Assembly: GCA_024138025.1 (NCBI GenBank)
Contig: JAMXBD010000962.1
Span: forward strand, 248,001-312,000
Length of the DNA: 64,000 nt
Direction of reading: 5' to 3'
From: Combretum micranthum
Taxonomy: Eukaryota > Streptophyta > Magnoliopsida > Myrtales > Combretaceae
Every line of letters begins with the position of its first letter. Position 1 is the stretch's first letter. The translations under genes were made by a program, and so were the position numbers. Below, one piece after another: positions 25,156-39,232 of this stretch. A model generated the notes under the pieces. It was given only the letters and a program-made list of their open reading frames with translations. It was not told the DNA's origin and searched no databases.

Positions 25156-25652
25156 TTGTTGAGGAAAAATGCAGCTATTGATTGGGATAAAGATTGTCAA
25201 GAAGCATTTGATGAAATCAAGCAATATCTGATGAATCCACCAGTGTTAGTAGCACCAACACCTGGTCGCCCTCTTTTCCTATATTTGACGGTACTTCCTG
25301 AATCAATGGGAGGTATGCTTGGACAGAAAGATGAAGATGGGAAAGAACGGGCTATTTACTATTTGAGTAAGAAATTCACTGAAGGAGAACAGAAGTATAC
25401 TGAAGTGGAAAGAACCTGTTGTGCCGTGGTGTGGATCATGCACAGACTGAGACAATATACATTGTATTATTCTATCGAGCTTTATACGAAACATGATCCG
25501 TTGAAGTATTTGGCTCAGAAACCAGGGTTGATTGGGAGAATTTCCAAATGGCAGATGTTGTTATCAGAATTTGATATCACTTATGTGAATCAAACTCAGT
25601 TAAAGGTCAAGCACTTGTAGATCAACTAGCCGAAAACCCGGTTGAAGATAAT
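25156..25652 (+). pseudogene. First RNase H domain, degenerate
   Basis: The tether and RNase H region next to RT in Ty3-gypsy pol: LRKNAAIDWDKDCQEAFDEIK, then LFLYLTVLPESMGGML, YYLSKKFTEGEQKYTEVERT, and LYTKHDPLKYLAQKP. In Tat elements this domain is catalytically degenerate, and here as well Asp residues typical of active RNase H are replaced (for example LYLTV where a catalytic Asp would sit). A frame break near 25615 ends it at LKVKHL. Confidence 0.8.
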
Positions 25653-26374
25653 GTGATGATGGAGAAGCTCAATTCCCGGATGAAGGCATATTGCTGGCAG
25701 ATAGATAAAGAATCAGAACAGTCTACTCCTAAATGGAAGTTGTACTTTGATGGAGCAGCTAATGTATGCGGATGTGGAATTGGGGCAGTCTTAATATCAC
25801 CAGATGGTAAACAATACCCCGCTTCAGCAAGATTGACTTTCCCTTATACTAATAATGTGGCAGAATACGAGGCTTGCATCATGGGCCTCAAGATGGCACT
25901 TGACATGGAAATAGATGATCTTGAAGTATATGGAGACTCCTCTCTCATCATTTTCAAACACGAGGAGAATACAAGACGAAGGATGCAAAATTGGTGCCTT
26001 ATCATCAATACTTACTAGAATTGGCACAGAAATTCAAAGAAATATCATTCACTTATATGCCAAGAAACCAGAACCAGTTCGCGGATGCATTAGCCACATT
26101 AGCATCTATGATTCAAATCACTGATGGAGTTGAGATCCAGCCCTTAAAGGTTCGCATTGAGGAAGAACCGGCATTTTGCTTGAATACCGAGGAAGTCCCA
26201 AGGAAAGATCCCTGGTATGCTAATATCAAAGAATTCCTCCAAGATGGCAAATACCCTGAAAATGCTTCAACTAAGGAGCGAAGAACACTAAGACGCTTAG
26301 CAGTTCATTTCATGCTCAGTGGTAATACATTATACAAAAAATCATTTGATACTACTCTTGAGATGCGTAGATGA
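25653..26374 (+). pseudogene. Second (archaeal-type) RNase H domain
   Basis: An additional RNase H between the first one and integrase is a hallmark of the Tat lineage. WKLYFDGAANVCGCGIGAVL carries the first Asp; NNVAEYEACIMGLKMAL carries the Glu; VYGDSSLIIF the second Asp. The active residues are thus visible, unlike in the first RNase H. A frame change near 25990 shifts reading into PYHQYLLELAQKFKEISF and NQFADALATLASM (with the last conserved Asp), continuing to 26374 through the linker toward integrase. Confidence 0.85.
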
Positions 26375-27446
26375 GGCGGAAGCAGATATGTTGATGAGGA
26401 AGTCCATGAAGGGATATGTGGACCTCACATGAATGGATATATGCTAGCTAAAAAGATTATGAGGATGGGTTACTTCTGGATAACTATGGAATCAGATTGT
26501 ATTAAACACGTGAGACATTGCCACTTGTGCCAGATATACTCCAACAAGATGAATGCTCCTCCTAAAGAATTGCAGTCATTATCTTCACCTTGGCCCTTCT
26601 CAATGTGGGGTATGGACATGATAGGACCAATTTCGCCAAAAGCCTCAAATGGTCACCGATTTATATTAGTGGCGATCGACTATTTTACTAAATGGGTTGA
26701 AGCATTCTCATACTAATGTTACCAAAGGAGTAGTTGTCAAGTTCATCAAGAGAGATATCATAGCCAGATATGGAGTCCCTGATACAATCATTACAGACAA
26801 TGGTACCAATTTGAACAAACAAATTAATGTCTGAATTGTGCCAAAATTTGGATCAAACATCGGAACTCTACCCCATATCGACCTCAGATGAATGGGGCAG
26901 TTGAAGCGCCAACAAGAACATCAGGAAAATAATAGAGAAAATGGCTATCACTTACAAAGATTGGCACGAGATGCTACCCTTTGCACTCATGGCCTATCGA
27001 ACATCCATTAGGTATCAACAGGGGCAACCCCTATTCATTAGTATATGGTGTGGAAGCAGTTTTGCCAGTTGAAGTTGAAATTCCATCACTCAGAATATTG
27101 CAGAAACTGAATTGAATGAAGCTGAATGGGTGAAATAGGATTGATCAGTTAAATCTCATTGATGAAAGGAGGATGACCGCCTTATATCATGGTCAGCTTT
27201 ACCAGCAAAGAATCGCTCGAGCATTCAATAAGAAAGTTCGCCCGAGAAATTTCAAGAAGGAGACTTAGTCTTGAGAAAAGTACTCCCGAATGTTCAAGAT
27301 CCTAGAGGAAAGTTTACTCCTAATTACGAAGGACCATATGTAGTAAAGAGGTGTTGCCTGGTGGTGCACTAATTTTGACTAGAGTGGATGGTCCAGATTT
27401 GAAAGACCCTGTAAATTCTGATGCGGTCAAGTTGTACTACTCTTGA
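26375..27446 (+). pseudogene. Integrase, heavily frameshifted
   Basis: It would insert the DNA copy into chromosomes. The HHCC zinc region is seen at about 26420-26545 (CGPHMNGYMLAKKIMRMGYFW and HVRHCHLCQIY). The catalytic core starts with PFSMWGMDMIGPISPK (first Asp) and YFTKWVEAFSY, stopping at 26716. Further pieces in shifted frames are GVPDTIITDNGTNLN (second Asp), EKMAITYKDWHEMLPFALMA, and a C-terminal GDLVLRKVLPNVQDPRGKF with a GPYVVK tail, ending near 27446. At least five frame breaks and small deletions occur, so it is certainly dead. The order matches a Ty3-gypsy integrase of Tat type. Confidence 0.85.
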
Positions 27447-28085
27447 GAAATTAATGAAAATTCTATCAAGTTCAGAAATGTGTTGACTACTTTGTCTATG
27501 TGTGATCTAATTTTTGTTATCTATCGACAAAAAGATATCTCTAGCGGTCCCCGATCATCAGATCAGTCATTGACCATTCACTTCAATTGATAAGCTTTCT
27601 TTCATCCTATCTCTCAAAATTTTTAAAATGAGTGTACCGTGAGAGAGAGATTTGAGCAATTGATAAAGTTATAAAAACATTCTAATACTTTGAGATTTGA
27701 TCTTTTCTTAAAGAAATACCTATTTCAGACCAATAACATAAGAAGTCGATAAGTTCAAGCTGAAAGTAAGGGAGATACAAAGAACCATCTCCCGTATTGT
27801 TCCGATGTCAAGACCATCAAAAGAATCCAATTACCATCAAAAGACAAACAGAGATACTCAATTCAAAGGATAGCCACTGTGAAGAGCTCTAGCCTGACGG
27901 AATAAACCTAGTGATGAGCGGACTTCACCAAGTGGTCTGACAAGTTTAGAAGCTTCTATAAGAATCTGGTAAGTTTTGAAAAAAAAAAAAGAAAGAAATA
28001 ATAAAATGAATATATTGCTAGAATTAAGTTTTTCAGGAAATTAGCTCTAGAAGCCATGCGAAACATGAGGAAATCAAGATCTCAG
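27447..28085 (+). other. 3' untranslated region of the element before the array
   Basis: Non-coding sequence after integrase. It holds short CTCTCTC and GAGAGA words and an A-run at 27978-27990, but no recognised domain. It leads directly into the tandem array at 28100. Confidence 0.55.
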
Positions 28086-28094
28086 ACATGAGAC

Positions 28095-28995
28095 AGTTCA
28101 AAGAATGCATAACCAAATCAAATGCCAGCTCAAGGAGCGCGTTTGAACCAAATCAGAGGCCAGCTCAAGAGCGCCTATCCACATCAAGTGCCAGCTCAAG
28201 GAGCGTGCTTGAATCAAATCTAAGACAAATGCTAGCTCAAGGAGCGCTTATCCAAATCAGGTGCCAGCTCAAGGAGCGCGCTATCTAAATCAAATGCCAG
28301 CTCAAGGAGCGCGTTGAACCAAATCAAGGCCAGCTCAAGGAGCGCCTATCCACATCAAGTGCCAGCTCAAGGAGCGTGCTTGAATCAAATCTAAACAAAT
28401 GCTAGCTCAAGGAGCGCTTATCCAAATCAGATGCCAGCTCAAGGAGCGCGCCATCTAAATCAAATGCCAGCTCAAGGAGCGCGTTTGAACCAAATCAGAG
28501 GCCAGCTCAAGGAGCGCCTATCCACATCAAGTGCCAGCTCAAGGAGCGTGCTTGAATCAAATCTAAGACAAATGCTAGCTCAAGGAGCGCTTATCCAAAT
28601 CAGATGCCAGCTCAAGGACGCGCCATCTAAATCAAATGCCAGCTCAAGGAGCGCGTTTGAACCAAATCGTAGGCCAGCTCAAGGAGCACCTATCCACATC
28701 AAGTGCCAGCTCAAGGAGCGTACTTGAATCAAATCTAAGACAAATGCTAGCTCAAGGAGCGCTTATCCAAATCAGTGCCAGCTCAAGGAGCGCGCCTAAA
28801 CCAAATCAAATGCTAGCTCAAGGAGCGCTTATCCAAATCAAGTGCCAGCTCAAGAAGCACACTTGTAATCAAATCTATATCATAGGCTAGCTCAAGGAGC
28901 GTCTATCTAAATCAAATGCCAGCTCAAAGAGCGCGCTTGAACCAAATCAAATGCTAGCTCAAGGAGCGCTTATCCAAATTAGATGCCAGCTCAAA
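28095..28995 (+). repeat. Tandem array of a CCAGCTCAAGGAGCGC motif with higher-order structure
   Basis: About 27 units of 31-41 bp share the core GCCAGCTCAAGGAGCGC and differ in the spacer (TTTGAACCAAATCAGAGG; CTATCCACATCAAGT; TGCTTGAATCAAATCTAAGACAAAT; TTATCCAAATCAG; CATCTAAATCAAAT). The spacers recur in the same order, giving a higher-order period of about 170-175 bp repeated roughly four times between 28120 and 28790. The core holds GCTCAAGGAGC, able to pair GCTC with GAGC. Frames run open through it because of unit lengths, but no protein is supported. Tandem repeats in this position are known for Ogre-type elements. Confidence 0.92.
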
Positions 28996-29487
28996 GAGCG
29001 CGCTTGTATCAAATAAGAGACAAATGTTAGCACAAGAAGCAATCCAATTCAAAAGGCAGTTCAGAACATGAAGCATATCCGTAGAACATGTGAAACTTTT
29101 CAAGAGTCTTTTCAAGCTTAAGGATCGCGAGCTCAGTGAACCGCCTTCCTTCTTTGCTTTCAAGCTTAAGGATCGCTAGCTCAGAGAGCGCCATCCTTCT
29201 CTTCAAGAACATGAATCATTTCTATTCGAGAAACACAACTTCATCTCGCTCAAGAAACAATTCTATCTCTGCTCAGAAAACGACCTCTTTTCAAGTAAGG
29301 ACTCATACATGAACCTGAATCAAAGGATGGTTCAGTACATGAAGCATCCTTGCCCAAGAAGTGATTCAATGAGCATATCAGAACATGAAAAGCTCTCACC
29401 CCGCTTGAGAAGTGGGAATTCCATATGAGGTAAAGTCAAAATGAGGTCTACTTTATCTTTGCGATAAGGTTTTGACAAACCTCATTT
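28996..29487 (+). repeat. Inverted arm, right: 3' untranslated region in plus orientation
   Basis: This is the reverse complement of about 17809-18300 with very few changes. The two arms lie about 10.5 kb apart and face each other inside the LTRs. At 29484-29488 the arm breaks off just before the polypurine tract would begin and joins directly to an LTR that lacks its terminal 17 or so bases. Confidence 0.85.
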
Positions 29488-31355
29488 TCGATTTCCTTTA
29501 ATCCGATTCGTACTAAACCCTAACCCATTCAATACGAATCCTCGACTAAGAATTAAAGGAAATTTTGAATTTTTAAAACATTTTGGAGTCGCCACTCGAC
29601 TAAAGTCGAGAAAAAAATAAACCAAAACCAATGGGTAGGTTGATTTCGGTTTTGCTACTGATCTGCGAAAAAATCGTTTTTTGAAAACGAGAACCAAAAT
29701 TAACTTGAGTTCGAGGGCTAACCTATTAAAACCTAAACTTACCACTTAAATTTTCATATTTAAATTGCTTCCTTAAACCCTAATTTCAAAATCTAAACTA
29801 TTTACTAGGATCTAATTAACTAAACATATGTCTAATATGCACAAAAATACTAATAAAATTCCATCGATAATCATATGTAATCTAAAAACTCGAAATATTC
29901 AAATTAATCAAATCTTATTAAATTCTATCACTATTCATATATTCTAAACTAAACTAAGCAAATCAAATAAATTCAAAAAAATAATTTTTTTACATATTTT
30001 AAGTCGCCCGTTTAGGTGCCTACGTACCCGCTAATCGGATCAGACTACACGTAGTTCTTTTAGAAAAATTTAGTTTGTTGTTAATTTTAAAATTTTCGAA
30101 ATCTTTTCGGTTTAAGTTCATTAAGTTTTAGTTTTATGAAAAATATATATGTATATTTTTAACATAAACCCTAAATCTATTAAGTTAGGTTTTAGCAATT
30201 TTATGGAAAATCGATTTTTCTAGGTGACAAAAATTTTGGACAAGAAATCATAACCACATATCATGCATATCAATTGATCATACATATTATCAAGAATAAA
30301 AATATATAAGGAATATCAATATTTAACAAGCTAATTTCAACAAAGCAATATCATGGCATAATCAAGATTTATATATCTTTGAACTAACACTATGAAGGGC
30401 AAGATTTAATATGGTTTCATATATGGTGAAATCATAAAATTCAATATCATTACAATCAAGGTCATCACTACATCATGGCATAAAAGGAATATTAATGACT
30501 ATCATCATACATGATCACACAATTTCAAATATTGTAAAACTAAAACTCTAAAAAAAATTTCATATATTCTTTATGATTAGGGCATGATTATAGTATATTA
30601 TCAATAACAAGATCTTAATGTAATTCTATGAACACATACCTAACATGATATATATAAAAAAAATTCAATTTTATCACAAGAAAACAAAATCATTACTATA
30701 TCAAGTTATGTTTTAACAAATTTATAAGAATTAACTTTTCTAAGTGATAATTTTTTTTTGAATAATAGATTAAAATTATATATCATGGCAATTGTCAAGC
30801 ACATTAATTAAATCAATATATCATCAAATAAAAATCAATAAAAAATATCAATGTTAACAAATGAACTCACATTCAATTATAGCAAAGTTTCTAATTACAT
30901 TGCATATGATAACGAAATCGGGTTCTTTTAATCATTTCAAAATCATGGTATAAACAAACTTTAGCCAATCAGATTTTCATCAAGTTATCAATACAATTTG
31001 TATGTCAAATATTTGCAATATCTCATTATTCGAAATTTGACAAAATCATAATATTACAAAACGATATCACAAAAAAAAGTGCAAGAATTATACACTATCA
31101 TAGCAAGATCGATCATGGCAAAAAAAAAAAAATAAAAATAAACCCTAAATTTCAATTCAATATTTTTACAACTAGACAATTTCATTTATTGGCAAGAAAA
31201 GAAAACAAAATTAATTATAATGACTATACTATCATGATTCAAACTAATACTAATTTTACATTTTTTAAATTTTATTTAAAAAAAACACAATATATTCATA
31301 ACTGATTTTGATATTACAATTATATACTAATTTATTTTTTCTATTTCTATTTTTC

Positions 31356-31400
<45 letters not shown>

Positions 31401-32344
31401 TATATTAGAAGCTTACCTGCACTGGAGCAATGGATTTTGGACGCGCGAGGAATTGAATGAACAACGAGACGCGGCTGCGATGGCTTGAAATTCAATCGCT
31501 GAATCCAACATTGATCTGCGCATGGAAATTGGCCGACAACGACGAAAGGGAAGATCGGCTGAATGAAATGCGGAGGAAAACTGACGGAGCTCCGTGAAGA
31601 TTTGGCCGACAAGTAAGAACTCCGGTGAACTCCAATTTAGCCGAGAACGTCGTAACGATGTTTTGACAAAATTGATTTGTGGGAATGGAAGTTCTCGACT
31701 TCCTGAATATCAAATGATTGTTTGATTTTCTTTTCTTTGCTTTTTTGTCCCCCTTTTCGTTTTTTTTCTTCTATTTATAGATCTAGGGTTTTATGTTCCA
31801 TTTTGATTTTTAATCCGAAAAAAACGATTAAAACGGCTGCAAATTGCATTAGTTGTCAATTAACGTTAAATGTTAACTCAAACACGTTTTTGAGCGAAAA
31901 AATCGAGATTTGAGCTTTTTTCGAAAATGTAAAAACAACTTTTTCCAACTTCAAGTCCGGATTTGAAATAGTTATAGTTTATGAAAACATGCAAATTATA
32001 TATCAAAATGAAGTACTTCGCGTCTAGTTTCAAAATATGTATTTATTTTGTAAAAAACGGGTTTGAAAACGGGTCAAAAATAGACTTGAAAACGCCCCAT
32101 CGGGCGGCCGGAGGTAAGACGATGAACAGTATTTTTTTTTTTTACAATTTCCGAAATTACATTATACTATACCAATTATCCATATTACATCCATTATATT
32201 TATTTCTATTAAATTGATTTATTTTTTCTAATTTTCATTCCTAGCTTTAATATTTGTAATTTGCAAAATTCAATTATTTTTAATTATATATATACTAAAC
32301 TAAGTATTTATTTTGACAAAAAATGTCAAAATGAGATGTCTACA
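29488..32344 (-). repeat. Outer LTR, right copy (minus orientation)
   Basis: A direct repeat of the left LTR, about 2857 bp, ending GATGTCTACA at 32344. The first 17 bases of the left copy (TGTCGAGCCTGG and on) are missing at the inner edge. Segments 29488-30757 and 31720-32344 match the left LTR with scattered substitutions and small indels. 30757-31720 has no obvious counterpart in the left copy (16226-17150). A TATA box lies at 31771-31780 on the minus strand. A (ATT)n tract lies at 31359-31400. Confidence 0.85.
31771..31780 (-). promoter_or_regulatory. LTR TATA box, minus strand, right copy
   Basis: CTATAAATAG read on the minus strand, a textbook plant TATA box, in the same place as 17211-17218 of the left copy. 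If active, it would drive transcription away from the MPK3 gene. Confidence 0.6.
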
Positions 32345-32349
32345 ATAGG

Positions 32350-32565
32350 AATTTGATTTTCATCTATATCTGACTGGCATCTGTATCTTATCTGTTTTTA
32401 ATTTGTATTTGGTTTATTTAATCTGTTTATGAGTAAAAATGTCCATTTTTCATTTGTATTTGTTTTTTGACAAATAACCTATTTGGAAACAATAAAAATA
32501 ATTTGCTAAAATGATTAGAATAAAACGAATCAAACAAACTCTAATAAATAATGCTGTAAGTTATA
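32350..32565 (-). mobile_element. MITE remnant interrupted by the retrotransposon
   Basis: The wording (ATCTGTATCTTATCTGTTTT, CTGTTTATGAGTAAAAATG, CAAATAACCTATTTGGAA) is the reverse complement of the interior of the copies at 5016-5226 and 57870-58096. The remaining left edge would be the few bases before 14936, so the 17.4 kb element appears to have landed near one end of a pre-existing MITE. The exact ends are unresolved. Confidence 0.55.
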
Positions 32566-33745
32566 ATTAGGAGTTGTCTGGGAAGTAAAAGAAAAGTAGG
32601 ATAGTTTTAGAGAAGCAAAATATAGATAAATTTTTAGAAAATAAATTAGAATGTTTTTTATTTTTCTAAAGAAGAATGTTTTATTTTATTTTTATTTTTA
32701 GTATGTGATTCAACATGAGGTTACAAAGAGGCCGAGCTTTTGAAGACTTAGTCTTGATTTGTTTGTATAGACTCAAATTTCAAACTAGCACAACATATAA
32801 ATTTATTATATCGTCGGGAAACTTGGCCATTATTCATTTGGAACTGCCCTTTTGTGAATTGACCGTGTTTCTAAGCCCGTGGACCGATCTTATGACATTT
32901 GCATGAAATAGAACCAAAATCCATCCTCATTCAAACATTTTAAGAAATAATTTCATCTAAAACTTATTAAAATTTTCAAAATAACAACACCTACCGACCG
33001 ATCATATGTGGTTTTAAAATTATTATCATATAAAATAATGAAAACTTGCTACAAGAAAATTGATTTTTAAAAATAAATATATTATAATAAAATATGGATA
33101 AAATAAATTTTATCTTTATAAATAGAATCAACAATGATAATTTATGTGATAAATTTTACATTTAATAAAAGAAATTACCTCTAAAGTTCATTTTTAATAT
33201 AAATAATTTGATTCCGGTTTTACTTTCAATAGACTGGAACCGCTGTTTAAAATTGAAACAACCAACTTCACTAATCGAGCTACATCTCTATCGGTGGGAC
33301 CATGTTTGATACAAGCCACATGTGACTCAGCTCTATCTTCAAACCCTTGCTTGTTCAACACATTCTTTATAATGAAATGCTTCGCACAAGGGAAAATTAT
33401 AAATATAAATAATAAATTACTTAATTATAAATATAAATAATGATACCATTGAAGATCCGAGACGCTGATTATATTCAACAGCATATTAACCGTTATTAAG
33501 CCTTGACTCCCAACCGTCCAATATTATTTCTTACAAACCGTCGTGCGCGTTTTCGTCTCATCTTCCTGGCGTCTTCAACGAACTCAAACTCAAAGCTCAA
33601 AACAGTATGAGAGAGAGAGAGTGAAAGTCTTCTTTTAAATTGCCTAGTCCACTCGAACCCCTACTAGCATAACTCCATATTCAAAGTCTTTTCATCGCTT
33701 CACGGTACGGAACGAAGAGTTTAGAGAGAGATAGAGAGAGAGGTT
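32566..33745 (+). promoter_or_regulatory. MPK3 upstream region and 5' leader
   Basis: A 1.2 kb AT-rich region lies between the MITE remnant and the start codon. Possible TATA-like motifs (ATTATAAATATAAATAA) occur at 33395-33412 and 33423-33440. A W-box-like TTGACTC lies near 33505; MPK3 genes are known to respond to WRKY factors, but the role here is inferred. The last 140 bp are rich in GAGAGA and TCTTC and are probably the leader. No transcription start can be fixed from sequence. The frame at 32715-32906 is not supported. Confidence 0.45.
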
Positions 33746-37507
<3,762 letters not shown>

Positions 37508-38000
37508 CTGAGGGTATGCCTTTCTTCACATAATTAAAAAGGCATTCGACCTTTTTGACTCTGGAACCATTTCTTCATCAGAAGATGGGAAATCACACGT
37601 GGCAAAAAATTCCCCAGTTTGGCAACAAATAAGCCAGTGGTTGTTTGTGCTTCCGGTTAATCTTTTATATGGGGAGGTTAATCAAACTCCTTAACCTTCT
37701 AAGCTATATAACTTTATTTTTTTTATTCTTTTTTGGCCCGTTTTCTTCCACTTTTTGCATGCATTCTTGTATGAATGTATCTTTTGTAACTGCTAGTAAA
37801 GAGAAGGAGAGGTGTATTTGTGTAATATTTTTACCCATAATTACGGATATTTGTTTGTCTGTCCATCTTTCGTCCTATAAATAAATGTGTACATATAATA
37901 TGCTAGATATTATCTGTCTATTTTCATTCTATAAATAAATCTGTACATAGCTTGAAAATTAGTTCTAATGAACCGTCTCTCTAATGAAACGACTGTTCCC
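37508..38000 (+). other. MPK3 3' untranslated region and probable poly(A) signals
   Basis: After the TGA at 37505-37507, T-rich sequence runs to two AATAAA motifs within TATAAATAAATGTGTACATA (near 37876) and TATAAATAAATCTGTACATA (near 37931). The two stand in a short tandem duplication of about 55 bp (CTGTC-AT-TTTC-T-CTATAAATAAAT). Either could direct polyadenylation; the exact end is unknown. Confidence 0.55.
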
Positions 38001-38533
38001 CTTAATATGTCCTGTTTGCTCATAGAATATTAGATCAGAGGCAATATAAATAGCTGCTTGATCATTGCATCACAATTTTACTGCCCCACTACCTAGCTTC
38101 TCAAGAGTCTATCTAATGCACATTAATTCACGTATGGTTTGAGCCATAGTCCTTAACTTGGATTTTGCACTTCAATTGATCTTGAGACTAGCATTGCTTC
38201 TTATTCCCTCCGTTAGATTAAGTTAGCTCAAACAAAATCGCAACTATTTATACTAGAATGCTTGAAGGAGATTTTACCCAATGAGCTTCAGAAAACCCAC
38301 TTTCGTGTGACCATCATCATGATGCCCTAAACCCATAAGATGTTTTTTTTCAAATAACATAAAATCCAAAAAAAAAAAAAAAGAAAAAGAAAGAAAGAAA
38401 GAAAGAAATCCTATACGTAACTCGAGGAGATGAGATAAGTTGACTTTCTACACTAACTGCAAAAGCACTATTAGCTCTAGCCAAGGCAAGATAATTTATC
38501 CAACCAACCATTCACTTATGCCTGTCAATTATC
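38001..38533. other. Downstream spacer
   Basis: No gene or RNA recognised. An A-rich GAAAGAAAGAAAG tract lies near 38367-38410. A GGCAATATAAATAGCTGC motif near 38041 resembles a TATA box but no coding frame follows. Confidence 0.55.
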
Positions 38534-38760
38534 GGGTCTATTTGGATGGTTTGTTTTTCATCTGTCTTTATATCCTTTTAAAAATAATATGTATAAATAT
38601 ATCCGATTTGCATATATATTTTATCTATATTTGATCTTTTGATGAGAACTGATAATTTTTTTTTTTTTTTATGTAGATTTATTTTTTGATAAATAATTTG
38701 TTAGAAAAAATTTGAAAAAAGTATTTGTATCTATAAAAAAAAGCCAAACAAACAAACCCA
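38534..38760. mobile_element. MITE copy, GGGTCTATTTGG family
   Basis: The left end GGGTCTATTTGGATGG and the right end CCAAACAAACAAACCC form an imperfect inverted pair. The interior (CATCTGTCTTTATATCC, TTTTGATAAATAATTTGTTAG) matches the family seen at 5016, 32350 and 57870. It is about 227 bp, the same length as the cleanest copy. Confidence 0.6.
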
Positions 38761-38799
38761 TCATATGATTCTTTGTTGTTTGGTTATAACATTAGACTG

Positions 38800-39190
38800 A
38801 ATCATCAAAATATCCAAAGGTTTTTTAGTAACAAAATACGTATCAACTCTATATCCAATAAAGTACTTCAATTTTGTAAGTTTTTAATTTGCAGTCAACC
38901 TTAGAGATATAAAGAATCCATCCTTGCAGAGTCACTCCTAATAACTTCAGTATCATCCACATGTATTCTTCCTTTCTTAAGCTATTTATATAGACAAATA
39001 TAATCACCTTGAGGCAAAGTAAGAACAAACTGTGCAACCACTTCACCGAATCTATCGAACCATGTCCTTTGAGATTGTTTTGATGTACAAAGACCTCTCT
39101 AAACATAGAGTCAAAAACCGTCTAAGCTCCTCTTGAGTAACAAAGCCTATAAATTGCTCCATATAAATAGGCTCGAAGTATCATCATGCA
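38800..39190 (-). pseudogene. Ty1-copia reverse transcriptase fragment
   Basis: Read on the minus strand in shifting frames, it shows MEQFIGFVTQEEL (compare the YMEQPPGFV block of copia RT), then a degenerate CLERSLY, then WFDRFGEVVAQF (the PRAWF-RF block), an HVDD box in place of YVDD, IRSDSARMDSL, and KYFIGY (the LKYFLGIE block). The blocks occur in the right order over about 390 bp, so this is a scrap of a copia pol. The open frame 38849-39106 is in another frame and is not the protein. Confidence 0.7.
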
Positions 39191-39193
39191 AAC

Positions 39194-39194
<1 letters not shown>

Positions 39195-39231
<37 letters not shown>
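39195..39231. repeat. Poly(A) run of 37 bases
   Basis: An uninterrupted A-run at the edge of the copia RT scrap (upstream of it in minus orientation, as a T-run). It may be a slippage-prone homopolymer or the scar of a retroposition event. Confidence 0.9.

Positions 39232-39232
<1 letters not shown>

Larger units (their letters stand above)
14936..32349. mobile_element. Composite Ty3-gypsy (Tat/Ogre group) retrotransposon, 17.4 kb
   Basis: The element body is 14941-32344, flanked by ATAGG at 14936-14940 and 32345-32349. It has two direct LTR copies (14941-17792 and about 29488-32344), a primer-binding site, and ORF1, gag, protease, reverse transcriptase, two RNase H domains and integrase on the + strand. 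An ORF upstream of gag, a second RNase H after the first and a probable intron between protease and reverse transcriptase place it in the Tat lineage near Ogre. Every frame is broken, so it is non-autonomous. The LTRs are inverted relative to the coding part (see findings). It ends 1.4 kb upstream of the MPK3 start codon. Confidence 0.88.

Noticed and set aside
28095..28995. CRISPR-like array of regular short repeats
   Set aside because: The genome is plant nuclear DNA, the spacers recur in fixed order and are not unique, there are no cas genes, and the array sits in a retrotransposon 3' region.
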